Assembly (NCBI GenBank): GCA_964630795.1 | Contig: CAZVWF010000014.1 | Coordinates: 1-40,657 of the forward strand | DNA length: 40,657 nucleotides | Origin: SZUA-117 sp964630795 | GTDB taxonomy: Bacteria; Pseudomonadota; Gammaproteobacteria; Steroidobacterales; Woeseiaceae | Direction: 5' to 3' | Shown here: positions 26,480 to 34,286 of the stretch, piece after piece | Position numbering within the stretch: position 1 is the stretch's first letter | Layout of the letters: each line of letters starts with the position of its first letter | Program-made: the position numbers and the translations under genes | Notes under the pieces: model-generated | The model's input: only the letters and a program-made list of their open reading frames with translations | Database searches by the model: none | What the model was told of the DNA's origin: nothing

Positions 26480-26657
26480 GTCAGATTTCCACTGTGAAGC
26501 TGAACGACCGTCGGGACGCAGCGGCGCCAGTTTTTTTGTTTTCACGGCGGAGCCGATTAGAGCGGCAGACGCCCAGGCGGCGTACGGATCGATCTTGTTG
26601 CTGCGGTAAGTGATGTCCGAATTGTGAGCAACGGCGGCGCGTGAGATGCTTTGCGGT

Positions 26658-27419
26658 ATGAAGCAAAAAGCGTCGTTCATTTTCCTGATGGTCATGTTCA
26701 CTGGCGCTACAGCTGTCGGCCAGGATGCTGAACGCGACGCGACCGAAATCGTTCGCGATGCATTGAATCACTGGCGCGGGCTGTCGTCCCACGGTGTCAT
26801 GACGATGACCATTCATCGGTCCGACTGGGAGCGGACGATGTCGATGGAATCCTGGTCAGAGGGCGAAAAGCGCTCGCTGGTTCGCGTGACCGAACCCCGC
26901 AAGGATCGCGGCAACGGCACATTGATTGACGACAACCGGATGTGGACGTTCTCGCCTAAGATCAATCGCGTTATCAAGGTCCCGTCGTCGATGATGAACC
27001 AGAGCTGGATGGGTTCGGATTTTTCCAACAAGGACATCTCCCGCACCGACGACATCGTCGAGCAGTACGATCACACGCTGCTGCGCACATCCGAGATGGA
27101 TGGGCAGGCTGTCTACGCGATTGAATCGATTCCGCACGAGGATGCCGCCGTTGTATGGGGGCGGGAAGTGCTGAGAATCCGTGAAGACAACGTCATGATC
27201 GAGCAGCATTTCCATGATCAGGACGGCGTGCTGGTTAAAACGTTGAAGACACTCGATATTCGCGAAATGGGCGGTCGTAGCGTTGCCGTCCGGCAGCGCA
27301 TGAGCAAGGCGGAAACGCCGGATGAATGGACTGAAATCAGCATCGACTCGATCGAGTTCGACGTGGAACTCGGTGACAACGTCTTCACCTTATCCAACCT
27401 GAGAAACCCGAGAAACTGA
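26658..27419 (+). CDS. LolA-like outer-membrane lipoprotein-sorting family protein (PF17131 type)
   Basis: A periplasmic protein of 253 residues with an N-terminal signal peptide (about 1-22, ending TAVG). It has the LolA/LolB-like half-barrel pattern: residues about 45-60 LSSHGVMTMTIHRSDWERTM, then NGTLIDDNRMWTFSPKINRVIKVP, NQSWMGSDFSNKD and a strand-rich second half ending DNVFTLSNLR. Such proteins carry lipophilic cargo across the periplasm; true LolA carries lipoproteins, but this family's cargo is unknown. The frame also has an ATG at 26646; neither has a good RBS. The first permease starts seven bases after its stop, placing it first in a five-gene envelope transport operon. The preceding gap (26480-26657) has a T-run at 26531-26537 without a convincing stem. 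Confidence 0.85.
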   Translation: MKQKASFIFLMVMFTGATAVGQDAERDATEIVRDALNHWRGLSSHGVMTMTIHRSDWERTMSMESWSEGEKRSLVRVTEPRKDRGNGTLIDDNRMWTFSPKINRVIKVPSSMMNQSWMGSDFSNKDISRTDDIVEQYDHTLLRTSEMDGQAVYAIESIPHEDAAVVWGREVLRIREDNVMIEQHFHDQDGVLVKTLKTLDIREMGGRSVAVRQRMSKAETPDEWTEISIDSIEFDVELGDNVFTLSNLRNPRN

Positions 27420-27426
27420 CGCGGCA

Positions 27427-28656
27427 ATGAGTATTACGCTGAGACTCGCCTGGCGAAACCTGTGGCGTCAGCCGCGGCGAACCTGGCTGACGATCGGTGC
27501 GATGGTTTTCTCGAACGCGATCCTCGTGTTCTTGATTTCCCTGCAGTTCGGCATGTACGAACTGATGATAGACAACACGCTCAAGGCATTCACCGGTCAC
27601 TTCCAGGTTCAGGCGCCGGGATACAAGGATGACGCAAAGATGCGTCAGATCGTGCCGAATGCCGAGTCGATCGCAACCGAGATTCGCGAGGTCACTTCCC
27701 TCGACGCAGTGGCCGTGCGGTCGGCCGCGTTCGCGCTCGCATCGAGCGATGATCGTAGTTACGGCATCCAGGTATTCGGCGTTGATCCTGCCAATGAGTC
27801 GCGCGTTTCGACGATTCCCGGTCTGGTCAGCGAGGGGCGTTTCCCCGATAACCGCGATGCGCAGGAGATAGTCGTTGGCTCGGTGCTCGCGCGAAACCTG
27901 AGGATCGGTATTGGTGATGAACTGACGATCCTTGGCAGCGGTAGGGGTGGATCGTTCGCAGCCGCCGTAGCGACTGTCGCCGGTATATTCGATAGTGGCG
28001 TCATCGACATGGACCGTTCGATTGCTGAAATACCGATCGGCTTTTTCAACGATGTGTTTTACATGGACGATGCCGCCCATGCTGTCGTTGTTGTCACCCC
28101 GGCGCTGGCATTGATAGAAGACTATCGGGCGGCACTCGAGTCTGTCGTTGCCGGTCATGACGGCGTTGTGCTCCAGGATTGGGATGTATTGCAACCCGGA
28201 CTGCGACAAGCCATTCAGGCAGACCTGTCAGGCGCATTTTTCATGTATGGCGTACTGGTGGTGTTGGTCGCGTTCAGCGTCATGAATACGCAACTCATGT
28301 CAGTGCTTGAGCGTACTCATGAGTTTGGCATCGTCATGTCGCTGGGACTCACGCCCGGTCGACTGGTAAGGCTCGTGATTCTCGAAACCGCCCTCATGGG
28401 GCTTGCCGGTTTACTGCTGGGTGCGCTCGTGGGTGGATTGATAACGACCTGGTTCACCTACAATGGATTCAGTTTTCCCGGCATGGACCAGATGGCGGCC
28501 AATTTCAATCTGCCGTCGCACTTTTATCCGCAGGTGTCTCTGCTCACGCTATTCGCTGGGCCGGCGTTTGTCTTCATTGGCTCCATCATATCCGCGCTTT
28601 ATCCGGCGCTGCGGGTTCACTGGTTGCATCCGGTCGAAGCGATGAGGGTGTTTTAA
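27427..28656 (+). CDS. ABC transporter permease, FtsX/LolC-E/MacB type (first of two)
   Basis: A 409-residue inner-membrane permease with the type VII ABC layout: an N-terminal helix (residues about 18-40) after the LAWRNLWRQPRRTWLT motif, a large periplasmic domain (about 45-270) and three C-terminal helices (about 275-300, 320-350, 370-395). The coupling-helix region SVLERTHEFGIVMSLGLTPGRLVRLVI and the closing SALYPALRVHWLHPVEAMRVF are diagnostic. Such permeases do not move substrate through the membrane. They drive periplasmic or outer-leaflet extraction by mechanotransmission. The next permease starts at the base following the stop, giving strict co-translation. The pair plus ATPase would form a LolCDE-like heterodimer. 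Confidence 0.93.
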   Translation: MSITLRLAWRNLWRQPRRTWLTIGAMVFSNAILVFLISLQFGMYELMIDNTLKAFTGHFQVQAPGYKDDAKMRQIVPNAESIATEIREVTSLDAVAVRSAAFALASSDDRSYGIQVFGVDPANESRVSTIPGLVSEGRFPDNRDAQEIVVGSVLARNLRIGIGDELTILGSGRGGSFAAAVATVAGIFDSGVIDMDRSIAEIPIGFFNDVFYMDDAAHAVVVVTPALALIEDYRAALESVVAGHDGVVLQDWDVLQPGLRQAIQADLSGAFFMYGVLVVLVAFSVMNTQLMSVLERTHEFGIVMSLGLTPGRLVRLVILETALMGLAGLLLGALVGGLITTWFTYNGFSFPGMDQMAANFNLPSHFYPQVSLLTLFAGPAFVFIGSIISALYPALRVHWLHPVEAMRVF

Positions 28657-29886
28657 GTGAACACTCTGAAAATCATTGTCAAGCTGGCGTGGCGAAATCT
28701 GTGGCGGAATCATCGCCGGACCATCGTTATGTTGTCTGCCATCAGCATTGGCGCATGGGCCATGATTTTCATGACGTCGCTGGTGCGCGGCATGGTGAAC
28801 GAGATGTTGAGAGACGGCATTCGTGCCCTGCCCGGTCACGTGCAGGTGCATCATCCCGATTATCGCGATGATCCGAGCATCGAAAATCTCATGCATGCAA
28901 CGAGCGAGGAACTGGCCATATCGTTGCTGGCCGCCGGCATCGAACGATTTTCCGCCCGGGTCCGGGTGCCTGCCGTCATTTCGAGCGAGCGTGAGTCGCG
29001 TGGCGTGATCCTGCTCGGCGTCGACCCGGAGCGAGAAGCAGCCATTGAGGCAATCGGGAGCCGGGTGACCGAGGGGCGACCGCTGGCTGACGTCGGGGAC
29101 AGTGGCGTCATCATTGGTCGCCGGCTTGCCGAAAAACTCGAAACTGAAGTGGGCAAGCGAATCGTCCTCATGAGCCAGGATCCTGAAAATGAAGTCGCGG
29201 ATCGCGGGTTTCGTGTGGTCGGTCTCTACGAAGCCAATCTCGAGATCCAGGAGGAAGCTTTTGTGTTTTCCGGCCGTACGACGATTCAGCAGATGCTGGG
29301 CATCGGCGATTTCGTCAGTGAGGTAGCTGTGGTTGGTGACGACTACCGGGTTGTCGATCCCCTGCTGGCCTCGGTGCGCCTTTCAATCGATGGCGATGAT
29401 GAAGTGTTGCCGTGGACCGAACTCGACGAGTACCTGGGGACGATGATGACGGTCATGGATGGCTTCGTACTCGTCTGGGTTGTCATAATCTTTTTTGCGC
29501 TTTCATTCGGTCTTGTCAATACACTGGTGATGGCGGTCTTCGAGCGCGTTCGTGAGATCGGCCTGATGCTGGCCCTCGGTATGCGGCCGTCGAGCATCCT
29601 CGGACAAATCGTGGCCGAGTCGTTTTTCCTGCTGGCGATCGGGCTGGTCGTCGGTAACCTGCTTGCCTGCCTGACCTTCATCCTGCTGGCTGAAGGTATC
29701 GATATTTCGATCGTGGCCGAGGGCATGGAGATGTTCGGCTCGGCCAGCGTCCTGTACCCGGAAATGGAAATGCAGGACGTCATCCTGGCAAACGTCGTCG
29801 TCCTCATCCTGGGTTTTCTCGCTAGTTTGTCGCCGGCGTGGCGTGCATCGCAGTACGAGCCCGTAGAAGCAATTACCAAGGTTTAA
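28657..29886 (+). CDS. ABC transporter permease, FtsX/LolC-E/MacB type (second of two)
   Basis: A second permease, also exactly 409 residues, starting with GTG immediately after the preceding stop. It repeats the layout: LAWRNLWRNHRRTIVML before helix 1, a periplasmic domain with LLGVDPEREAAIEAIGSRV and the EVADRGFRVVGLYEANLEIQEEA segment, then three C-terminal helices with AVFERVREIGLMLALGMRPSSILGQIV as coupling region. It ends with SLSPAWRASQYEPVEAITKV. Equal length and shared motifs point to an old duplication, but the periplasmic domains have diverged, as LolC and LolE have. The ATPase starts two bases after its stop. It likely forms the other half of the membrane dimer. Confidence 0.93.
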   Translation: MNTLKIIVKLAWRNLWRNHRRTIVMLSAISIGAWAMIFMTSLVRGMVNEMLRDGIRALPGHVQVHHPDYRDDPSIENLMHATSEELAISLLAAGIERFSARVRVPAVISSERESRGVILLGVDPEREAAIEAIGSRVTEGRPLADVGDSGVIIGRRLAEKLETEVGKRIVLMSQDPENEVADRGFRVVGLYEANLEIQEEAFVFSGRTTIQQMLGIGDFVSEVAVVGDDYRVVDPLLASVRLSIDGDDEVLPWTELDEYLGTMMTVMDGFVLVWVVIIFFALSFGLVNTLVMAVFERVREIGLMLALGMRPSSILGQIVAESFFLLAIGLVVGNLLACLTFILLAEGIDISIVAEGMEMFGSASVLYPEMEMQDVILANVVVLILGFLASLSPAWRASQYEPVEAITKV

Positions 29887-29888
29887 TT

Positions 29889-30581
29889 ATGAGTGCAGTA
29901 CGTTGTATCGATCTTTGCAAGACCTATCGCCAGGGCGATCAGGAAATCAAGGCGCTGGATCACGTCGATATCGAAATTGCCGAAGGTGGTTTCGTTTGTT
30001 TATCTGCGCCTTCCGGCGGTGGCAAGACGACGTTGTTGAATGCTATTGGTGGCCTGGATATTCCGGATAGTGGCGAGGTATGGGTCGCAGGACAAAGAAT
30101 CGATTGCCTGTCGAAAGGCGAGCTCGCCGGGTTGCGACTGAAGCAGATCGGTTTCGTGTTCCAGGCTTACAATCTCATCCCGGTACTGACTGCGCGCGAG
30201 AACGTCGAGTTCGTGATGCAGGTGCAGGGCATACCGGCCGATGAGCGCGGCGGCAAGTCTGAAGCGATCCTGGAAGAAGTGGGCCTGGGCGGGCTCGGCG
30301 ATCGTCGCCCGGCGGAGATGTCAGGCGGTCAGCAACAACGCGTTGCCGTGGCACGTGCCATTGTTTCGCGACCGGCACTCGTTCTTGCTGACGAACCGAC
30401 CGCCAACCTGGACTCGAAGACGTCCGACGAACTGATGGAGCTGTTCGCCGAGCTGAACGAGACCCACGGCACCACATTCGTCATTGCAACACATGACCAA
30501 CGTGTCATGGCCTATGCAAAACGCCTCGTGAAAATGCTGGATGGACGAATTGTCGACGATATCGATCAACACACTGCGTAG
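29889..30581 (+). CDS. ABC transporter ATP-binding protein, LolD/MacB type
   Basis: A 230-residue ATPase with all core motifs. Walker A is APSGGGKT (residues 40-47), whose first position is Ala where Gly is usual. The Q-loop glutamine is at 92, the signature is MSGGQQQR (144-151), Walker B is LVLADE (165-169 region) with catalytic Glu169, and the switch His is at 202 (THD). The short length and KAL, LNAIGGLD and LADEPTANLD sequences are typical of the LolD/MacB/FtsE group. It energises the two adjacent FtsX-type permeases. The start ATG 29889 follows the permease stop by two bases; the frame is open further upstream but that part overlaps the permease tail. Its 3' end overlaps the outer-membrane barrel gene by 41 bases. 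Confidence 0.94.
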   Translation: MSAVRCIDLCKTYRQGDQEIKALDHVDIEIAEGGFVCLSAPSGGGKTTLLNAIGGLDIPDSGEVWVAGQRIDCLSKGELAGLRLKQIGFVFQAYNLIPVLTARENVEFVMQVQGIPADERGGKSEAILEEVGLGGLGDRRPAEMSGGQQQRVAVARAIVSRPALVLADEPTANLDSKTSDELMELFAELNETHGTTFVIATHDQRVMAYAKRLVKMLDGRIVDDIDQHTA

Positions 30582-31818
30582 CCTGCTCTTGCTATTGCCG
30601 TTCGCGGCACTGGGCGATGACCTTCGCACGACATTTGACGGACACAGCAAGACGCGACTGCTTGCCGACTTTTATCCCGATGACAGTCTCTTTTACCCGT
30701 TGACCGGTGACAGCGCAGGCAGCCTGGAGACGGAGCTGCGACTTAACTTCTCTGCCAGTAAAGGCGACTGGACATTTGACGGCGCGTGGCAGCTATACGG
30801 CGCATGGGGCGATCGCGTGGAGTTGTTTCGAAACAGTTCAAGCGTTTCGCTGCCAGGATTCAGCCACCTGCCGAATGATGACCGGCGCCTGATGAACTTG
30901 AGTGACACGATCGGGGACGACGACAAGTTCGCAGCCATGCATCGTCTCGATCGCCTGTCACTGACCTACGCGACGGATAACCTGGTTGTTCGGGCCGGCC
31001 GGCAGGCGATTACCTGGGGCAACGGCCTCTTATTCTCACCCATGGATATCGTCAATCCGTTCGATCCCACCGCGGTCGATACGGAGTACAAGTCCGGTGA
31101 TGACATGATCTACGCGCAATACCTGTTGGCAAACGGCAACGATGCAGAGTTTGCCCAGGTGTTCCGCCGCGATCCTGTGACGGGCGACCCTGATTCATCG
31201 GTCAATACGACCGCAATCAAGTACCACGGATTGCTTGGCGATGCGGAATACGACCTGCTGATTGCAGACCATTATGGCGATACCACGATTGCTATCGGTG
31301 GCAATCGCAGTGTTGGTGGCGCGGTCGTGCATGGCGATATCGTCTGGACGGATTCTGCTGATGGCAGCAGGCTGCAGCTGGTCGCCAACGTCAGTTACTC
31401 GTGGGTATGGGGCGGCAAGAATGTCAGCGGCTTGCTGGAATACTACTTCAATGAGTTCGGTCAGCGATCCGGCCAGTACGATATTTCGAGCCTGACTCAA
31501 AACCCGGCGTTGCTCGACAGATTGCAGCGCGGCGAGGTGTTTACGGTCGGTCGGCATTACCTGGCTGGCGGTTTGGTCGTCGAAATGACACCGCTCTGGA
31601 CCTTGTCCCCGAATGTGTTCGCCAATGTCGACGATGCAAGTGCATTGTTGCAGGTCGTCAGTCGCAATAGCCTGAGCGACAATGCAGAAATACTGGCCGC
31701 AATAAACCTGCCGATCGGGCCGGGCGGTTCAGAGTTTGGCGGGATCGGTGCCGGTATCAGCGACACCTATCTCTCCAGCGACCTGTCGGTATTCGCCCAG
31801 TTCTCTTTTTATTTCTAA
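30541..31818 (+). CDS. Outer-membrane beta-barrel protein (DUF1302-like)
   Basis: A 425-residue protein with a signal peptide (hydrophobic LRSLLLLLPFAALG, about residues 12-25). Alternating amphipathic strands run through the rest and end in FAQFSFYF, a terminal Phe signature for BAM-assembled outer-membrane barrels. The segment VVRAGRQAITWGNGLLFSPMDIVNPFDP resembles DUF1302/alginate-export-type porins that appear beside lipid and hydrophobic-substrate transport genes. Starting 41 bases inside the ATPase gene, it is tightly coupled and is the last gene of the five-gene operon. It would supply the outer-membrane step for what the LolA-like carrier delivers, or an import route in the opposite direction. 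The assignment as a barrel is strong; the family name is less so. It converges with the hemerythrin gene across 13 bases. Confidence 0.8.
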   Translation: MDELSTISINTLRSLLLLLPFAALGDDLRTTFDGHSKTRLLADFYPDDSLFYPLTGDSAGSLETELRLNFSASKGDWTFDGAWQLYGAWGDRVELFRNSSSVSLPGFSHLPNDDRRLMNLSDTIGDDDKFAAMHRLDRLSLTYATDNLVVRAGRQAITWGNGLLFSPMDIVNPFDPTAVDTEYKSGDDMIYAQYLLANGNDAEFAQVFRRDPVTGDPDSSVNTTAIKYHGLLGDAEYDLLIADHYGDTTIAIGGNRSVGGAVVHGDIVWTDSADGSRLQLVANVSYSWVWGGKNVSGLLEYYFNEFGQRSGQYDISSLTQNPALLDRLQRGEVFTVGRHYLAGGLVVEMTPLWTLSPNVFANVDDASALLQVVSRNSLSDNAEILAAINLPIGPGGSEFGGIGAGISDTYLSSDLSVFAQFSFYF

Positions 31819-31831
31819 CGACAAAGTCGAA

Positions 31832-32398
31832 TCAGGGCGCAGCTGAATAGGCCTCAACGCTTTTGACGAGCCTGCCGAAATTTTCCTCGACCTCGGATCC
31901 GAAGACGGGATCGGAACCATGTACGAAGTTGGCTGTATCGAGCACGTCGTGACCAAGCCGGATCATTTCGTCGACGCGGCGGAAGAGATCCAGTTCTTCC
32001 CACTGCATATGACCGCGTAGCATGTTGACGTAACGTAGTGCGTCAGCGACGATGGCATTGCGACGAACGGGGTTGCCGAGATTGATGGACTCGATGTCTG
32101 CTCGCAAGGTCACACTGAGTTCGGCGATATGACGGTGGTCCATCGTGATCCGTTCGAAGCCTATCGACAAATCCGGTCGAACCGCCTTCAGCTCCGCGTA
32201 CAGCCGGTCTTCTTTCGGGTGGTGCACGGCATCCGGATACACCGTCATGTAGTGCATGATGTCCTGCAGCAGTTCGTAGTCCGGTTCCTTGCCTTCGTAG
32301 ATCAGGTTTGACTCACGCTCGAGCAGGTTCAGCATGAGCGCCATGTTCTTATGGTCGGTGCGGAGTTCGGCGATAACGGTGGATGCGTTGGAATCCAT
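31832..32398 (-). CDS. Hemerythrin-domain protein
   Basis: A helical protein of 188 residues with hemerythrin-type di-iron ligands at expected spacing: His16 (RTDHKN), His49 (DIMHYM), His60 and Glu63 (HHPKED), His88/His90 (MDHRHI), His130 and Glu134/135 (GHMQWEELDLF). Hemerythrin-like proteins bind O2 or sense oxygen and nitric oxide, and some repair iron-sulphur centres. The start is uncertain. ATG 32398 is chosen because AGGAA lies 13 bases upstream. ATG 32410 and TTG 32428 are in frame but their RBS spacing is too short. It has no signal peptide and is likely cytoplasmic. It is a single-gene unit convergent with the ABC operon. Confidence 0.85.
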   Translation of the reverse strand: MDSNASTVIAELRTDHKNMALMLNLLERESNLIYEGKEPDYELLQDIMHYMTVYPDAVHHPKEDRLYAELKAVRPDLSIGFERITMDHRHIAELSVTLRADIESINLGNPVRRNAIVADALRYVNMLRGHMQWEELDLFRRVDEMIRLGHDVLDTANFVHGSDPVFGSEVEENFGRLVKSVEAYSAAP

Positions 32399-32531
32399 AA
32401 GGCGGGGCATTTCCTGACGTTTGCCCAATACTCCGCCTGTTATGGAGCTGGCGAAATCGGGATATACCCCTATACGCCTTACAAAATCAATGACTTACGG
32501 ATTATGTGCTCCCTCTGGAAGCAAAAAGAAC

Positions 32532-33593
32532 CTAGCGACGGTATTGTGACCGGTCCCAGAATTCCTCCAGCTGCCCCTCAAGTGCGAGCGCCCTGAAGAA
32601 TGTGTATGGGTCACAATCGATCTTTGTGATTACCGAGGGATTGAAATCCTGGTCATACACGCGTCGCAGGTGTGGTGTACGGGAATAGTTTGCCGGATCA
32701 TGCACCCACATGTCGGCGTGCAGATAGCCACGGTCGTCATAATAGAAATGCTCGACCGTATGCGCGTCCGTCGATACCGGCTGGCCCCGCGTACTCATGA
32801 AGGCCGGGTTCAATCGCGTCGTCGTAACAACCAGCGTTTCTCCCTTCCACTCGCCTCTCGAGAAACCGAGCGATGAACTGGTTTCGGTTTCGGGGAACTC
32901 CCGGTCGTCCAGGTAGATTCGCCGCGCGTAGTCTGCCCCGTAGATGATCACGATGTAATCATCTGTTTGCAGGATTTCCATCGGGTAGGGCAGGCCGGAG
33001 GCGAGCACGAGGCCAGGCGATGCACAACGGCTGTTGGCGTTGTCCATCTCGAGATATTCATCGAGGATGCCCTGGCCGCGTTCGGTCATGGAGAAGTTAA
33101 TCTTGCTTACGGCGCCAAGACCGCCAGCCCGGCGATAGATACCCTCCATATTGACGGGCTGTGGCGGCAGTCCATCGAGCGCAGCGGGTGGCTCGGCGCG
33201 CGCACCGGTGAAGCTGCCATCCCGCAATGTGCGACCCAGAAAGTTTGTCGCACCGTGGTGCGTCAGTTCTCCCTCCAGTCCTCCGTCGTCATTGAGCTGG
33301 CCTTTGAAAGTGCTGAGATATTCGACGTCGAAGCCACTGCGCCAGTCCAGGTCCAGTTCGAAAGCATCGCCATCAACGCGCAAAGGAGCCGGCCCGTTGA
33401 AGATGTAGGCCTGCAGTTCACCGTCCTGCGCCTCGATCGTAACTTCCGCGTATGAGGTATTCGTGCCAACAAAGGAGAAGCCGGTCGTGACGATGACCCA
33501 GTCGCCGACCAGTTCGTCGTTCTGAGCGTGAACAGCGGACAAGCTCATCAACAGGACCAGCGTGGCAGCAAATTGGTTGCGCAATCGTTTCAT
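32532..33593 (-). CDS. Exported uncharacterised protein with lipocalin-like beta-rich domains
   Basis: A 353-residue secreted protein (signal peptide about residues 1-23, ending AVHA) without an enzyme motif I recognise. The N-terminal part (DELVGDWVIVTT, then beta-rich strands with GNL-type turns) reads as a lipocalin-like barrel. The C-terminal half carries a pattern known from a widespread uncharacterised exported family: PYPMEILQTDDYIVIIYGADYARRIYLD, then FSRGEWKGETLVVTTTRLNPAF, HTVEHFYYDDRGYLHADMWVHDP and a C-terminal CDPYTFF. Relatives often stand beside DUF6152 genes, as here. It starts two bases after the YceI lipoprotein stop, as the third gene of a minus-strand operon. Possible roles are binding of a hydrophobic ligand or periplasmic stress, both speculative. 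Confidence 0.75.
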   Translation of the reverse strand: MKRLRNQFAATLVLLMSLSAVHAQNDELVGDWVIVTTGFSFVGTNTSYAEVTIEAQDGELQAYIFNGPAPLRVDGDAFELDLDWRSGFDVEYLSTFKGQLNDDGGLEGELTHHGATNFLGRTLRDGSFTGARAEPPAALDGLPPQPVNMEGIYRRAGGLGAVSKINFSMTERGQGILDEYLEMDNANSRCASPGLVLASGLPYPMEILQTDDYIVIIYGADYARRIYLDDREFPETETSSSLGFSRGEWKGETLVVTTTRLNPAFMSTRGQPVSTDAHTVEHFYYDDRGYLHADMWVHDPANYSRTPHLRRVYDQDFNPSVITKIDCDPYTFFRALALEGQLEEFWDRSQYRR

Positions 33594-33595
33594 TG

Positions 33596-34255
33596 TTACC
33601 TCCCCGCCATTGCCTGGCTGACTGCGGCGACAGCAGCCTGGCTGGCCTCGTTGCTGCCGTGCAGGAATTCGATCTCGATACGAAACTCCACGGTATCCGA
33701 TACGTCGGGAATAAACCGGTCCAGCCCGAAGTCGGATCGATTAAGCGAGCCCGTCGCCGAGAACCCGATTACGGGCATTTCGAGCATCGGGTGAATTAAC
33801 GCACCATTCATCGTTACGCCGAACTCCAGTGGCTGCGTCACGCCACGAATTGTCGCCTGCCCCCGGGCAACCCCGGTCTTCTCATCGATGGCCTCATAAG
33901 CATCCGACCGAAACGTGATATGCGGATATCGTTCAGCGTTGAAAAACTTCCTGGAGGCCAGTTCGTCATCGAAGTAATCGATATTGCTTCGGATCGAGTC
34001 GGTTGCAATTGCGATTCGCACTGAGCTGTTCTCGATATCATTGGCGTCGTACTGCAGTTCGCCGGCGACGGCCGTGGCTCGCAGCAGCGGAAAGGACAGG
34101 CCCTGGTGCAGGTAATAAAAAGTGATGGAGGCGTGCGACGAGTCAACGGCGTAAATTCCGCTGGGAATGTCGCCACCGGAGTCAATGGCCGTGTCACTAC
34201 TGCACGCGGATAGCGCGAGTACGGCTACGATGGCAATAATGGGCTTTAAATACAT
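33596..34255 (-). CDS. YceI-family lipoprotein
   Basis: A 219-residue protein with a lipoprotein signal (lipobox LSAC, Cys18) followed by a YceI domain. Strands such as GIYAVDSSHASITFYYLHQGL, ASRKFFNAERYPHITFRSDAYEA, GQATIRGVTQPLEFGVTMNG and VIGFSATGSLNRSDFGLDRF are typical of the lipocalin-like YceI fold. Characterised members bind polyisoprenoids or ubiquinone-like ligands in their cavity. The start at 34255 has AGGAA nine bases upstream; the frame is open to 34339 but that would overlap the upstream gene and bury the lipobox. It stands between the DUF6152-YceI fusion and the uncharacterised exported protein, with gaps of 31 and 2 bases. A ligand relay between the two YceI proteins is possible but unproven. 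Confidence 0.88.
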   Translation of the reverse strand: MYLKPIIAIVAVLALSACSSDTAIDSGGDIPSGIYAVDSSHASITFYYLHQGLSFPLLRATAVAGELQYDANDIENSSVRIAIATDSIRSNIDYFDDELASRKFFNAERYPHITFRSDAYEAIDEKTGVARGQATIRGVTQPLEFGVTMNGALIHPMLEMPVIGFSATGSLNRSDFGLDRFIPDVSDTVEFRIEIEFLHGSNEASQAAVAAVSQAMAGR

Positions 34256-34286
34256 GGTTTGAATTCCTGTAAACGGGTCGGCCGGC

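Noticed and set aside
26480..26657. T-run at 26531-26537 as a terminator after the spermidine-dehydrogenase-like gene
   Set aside because: The preceding bases offer no stem with a workable loop.
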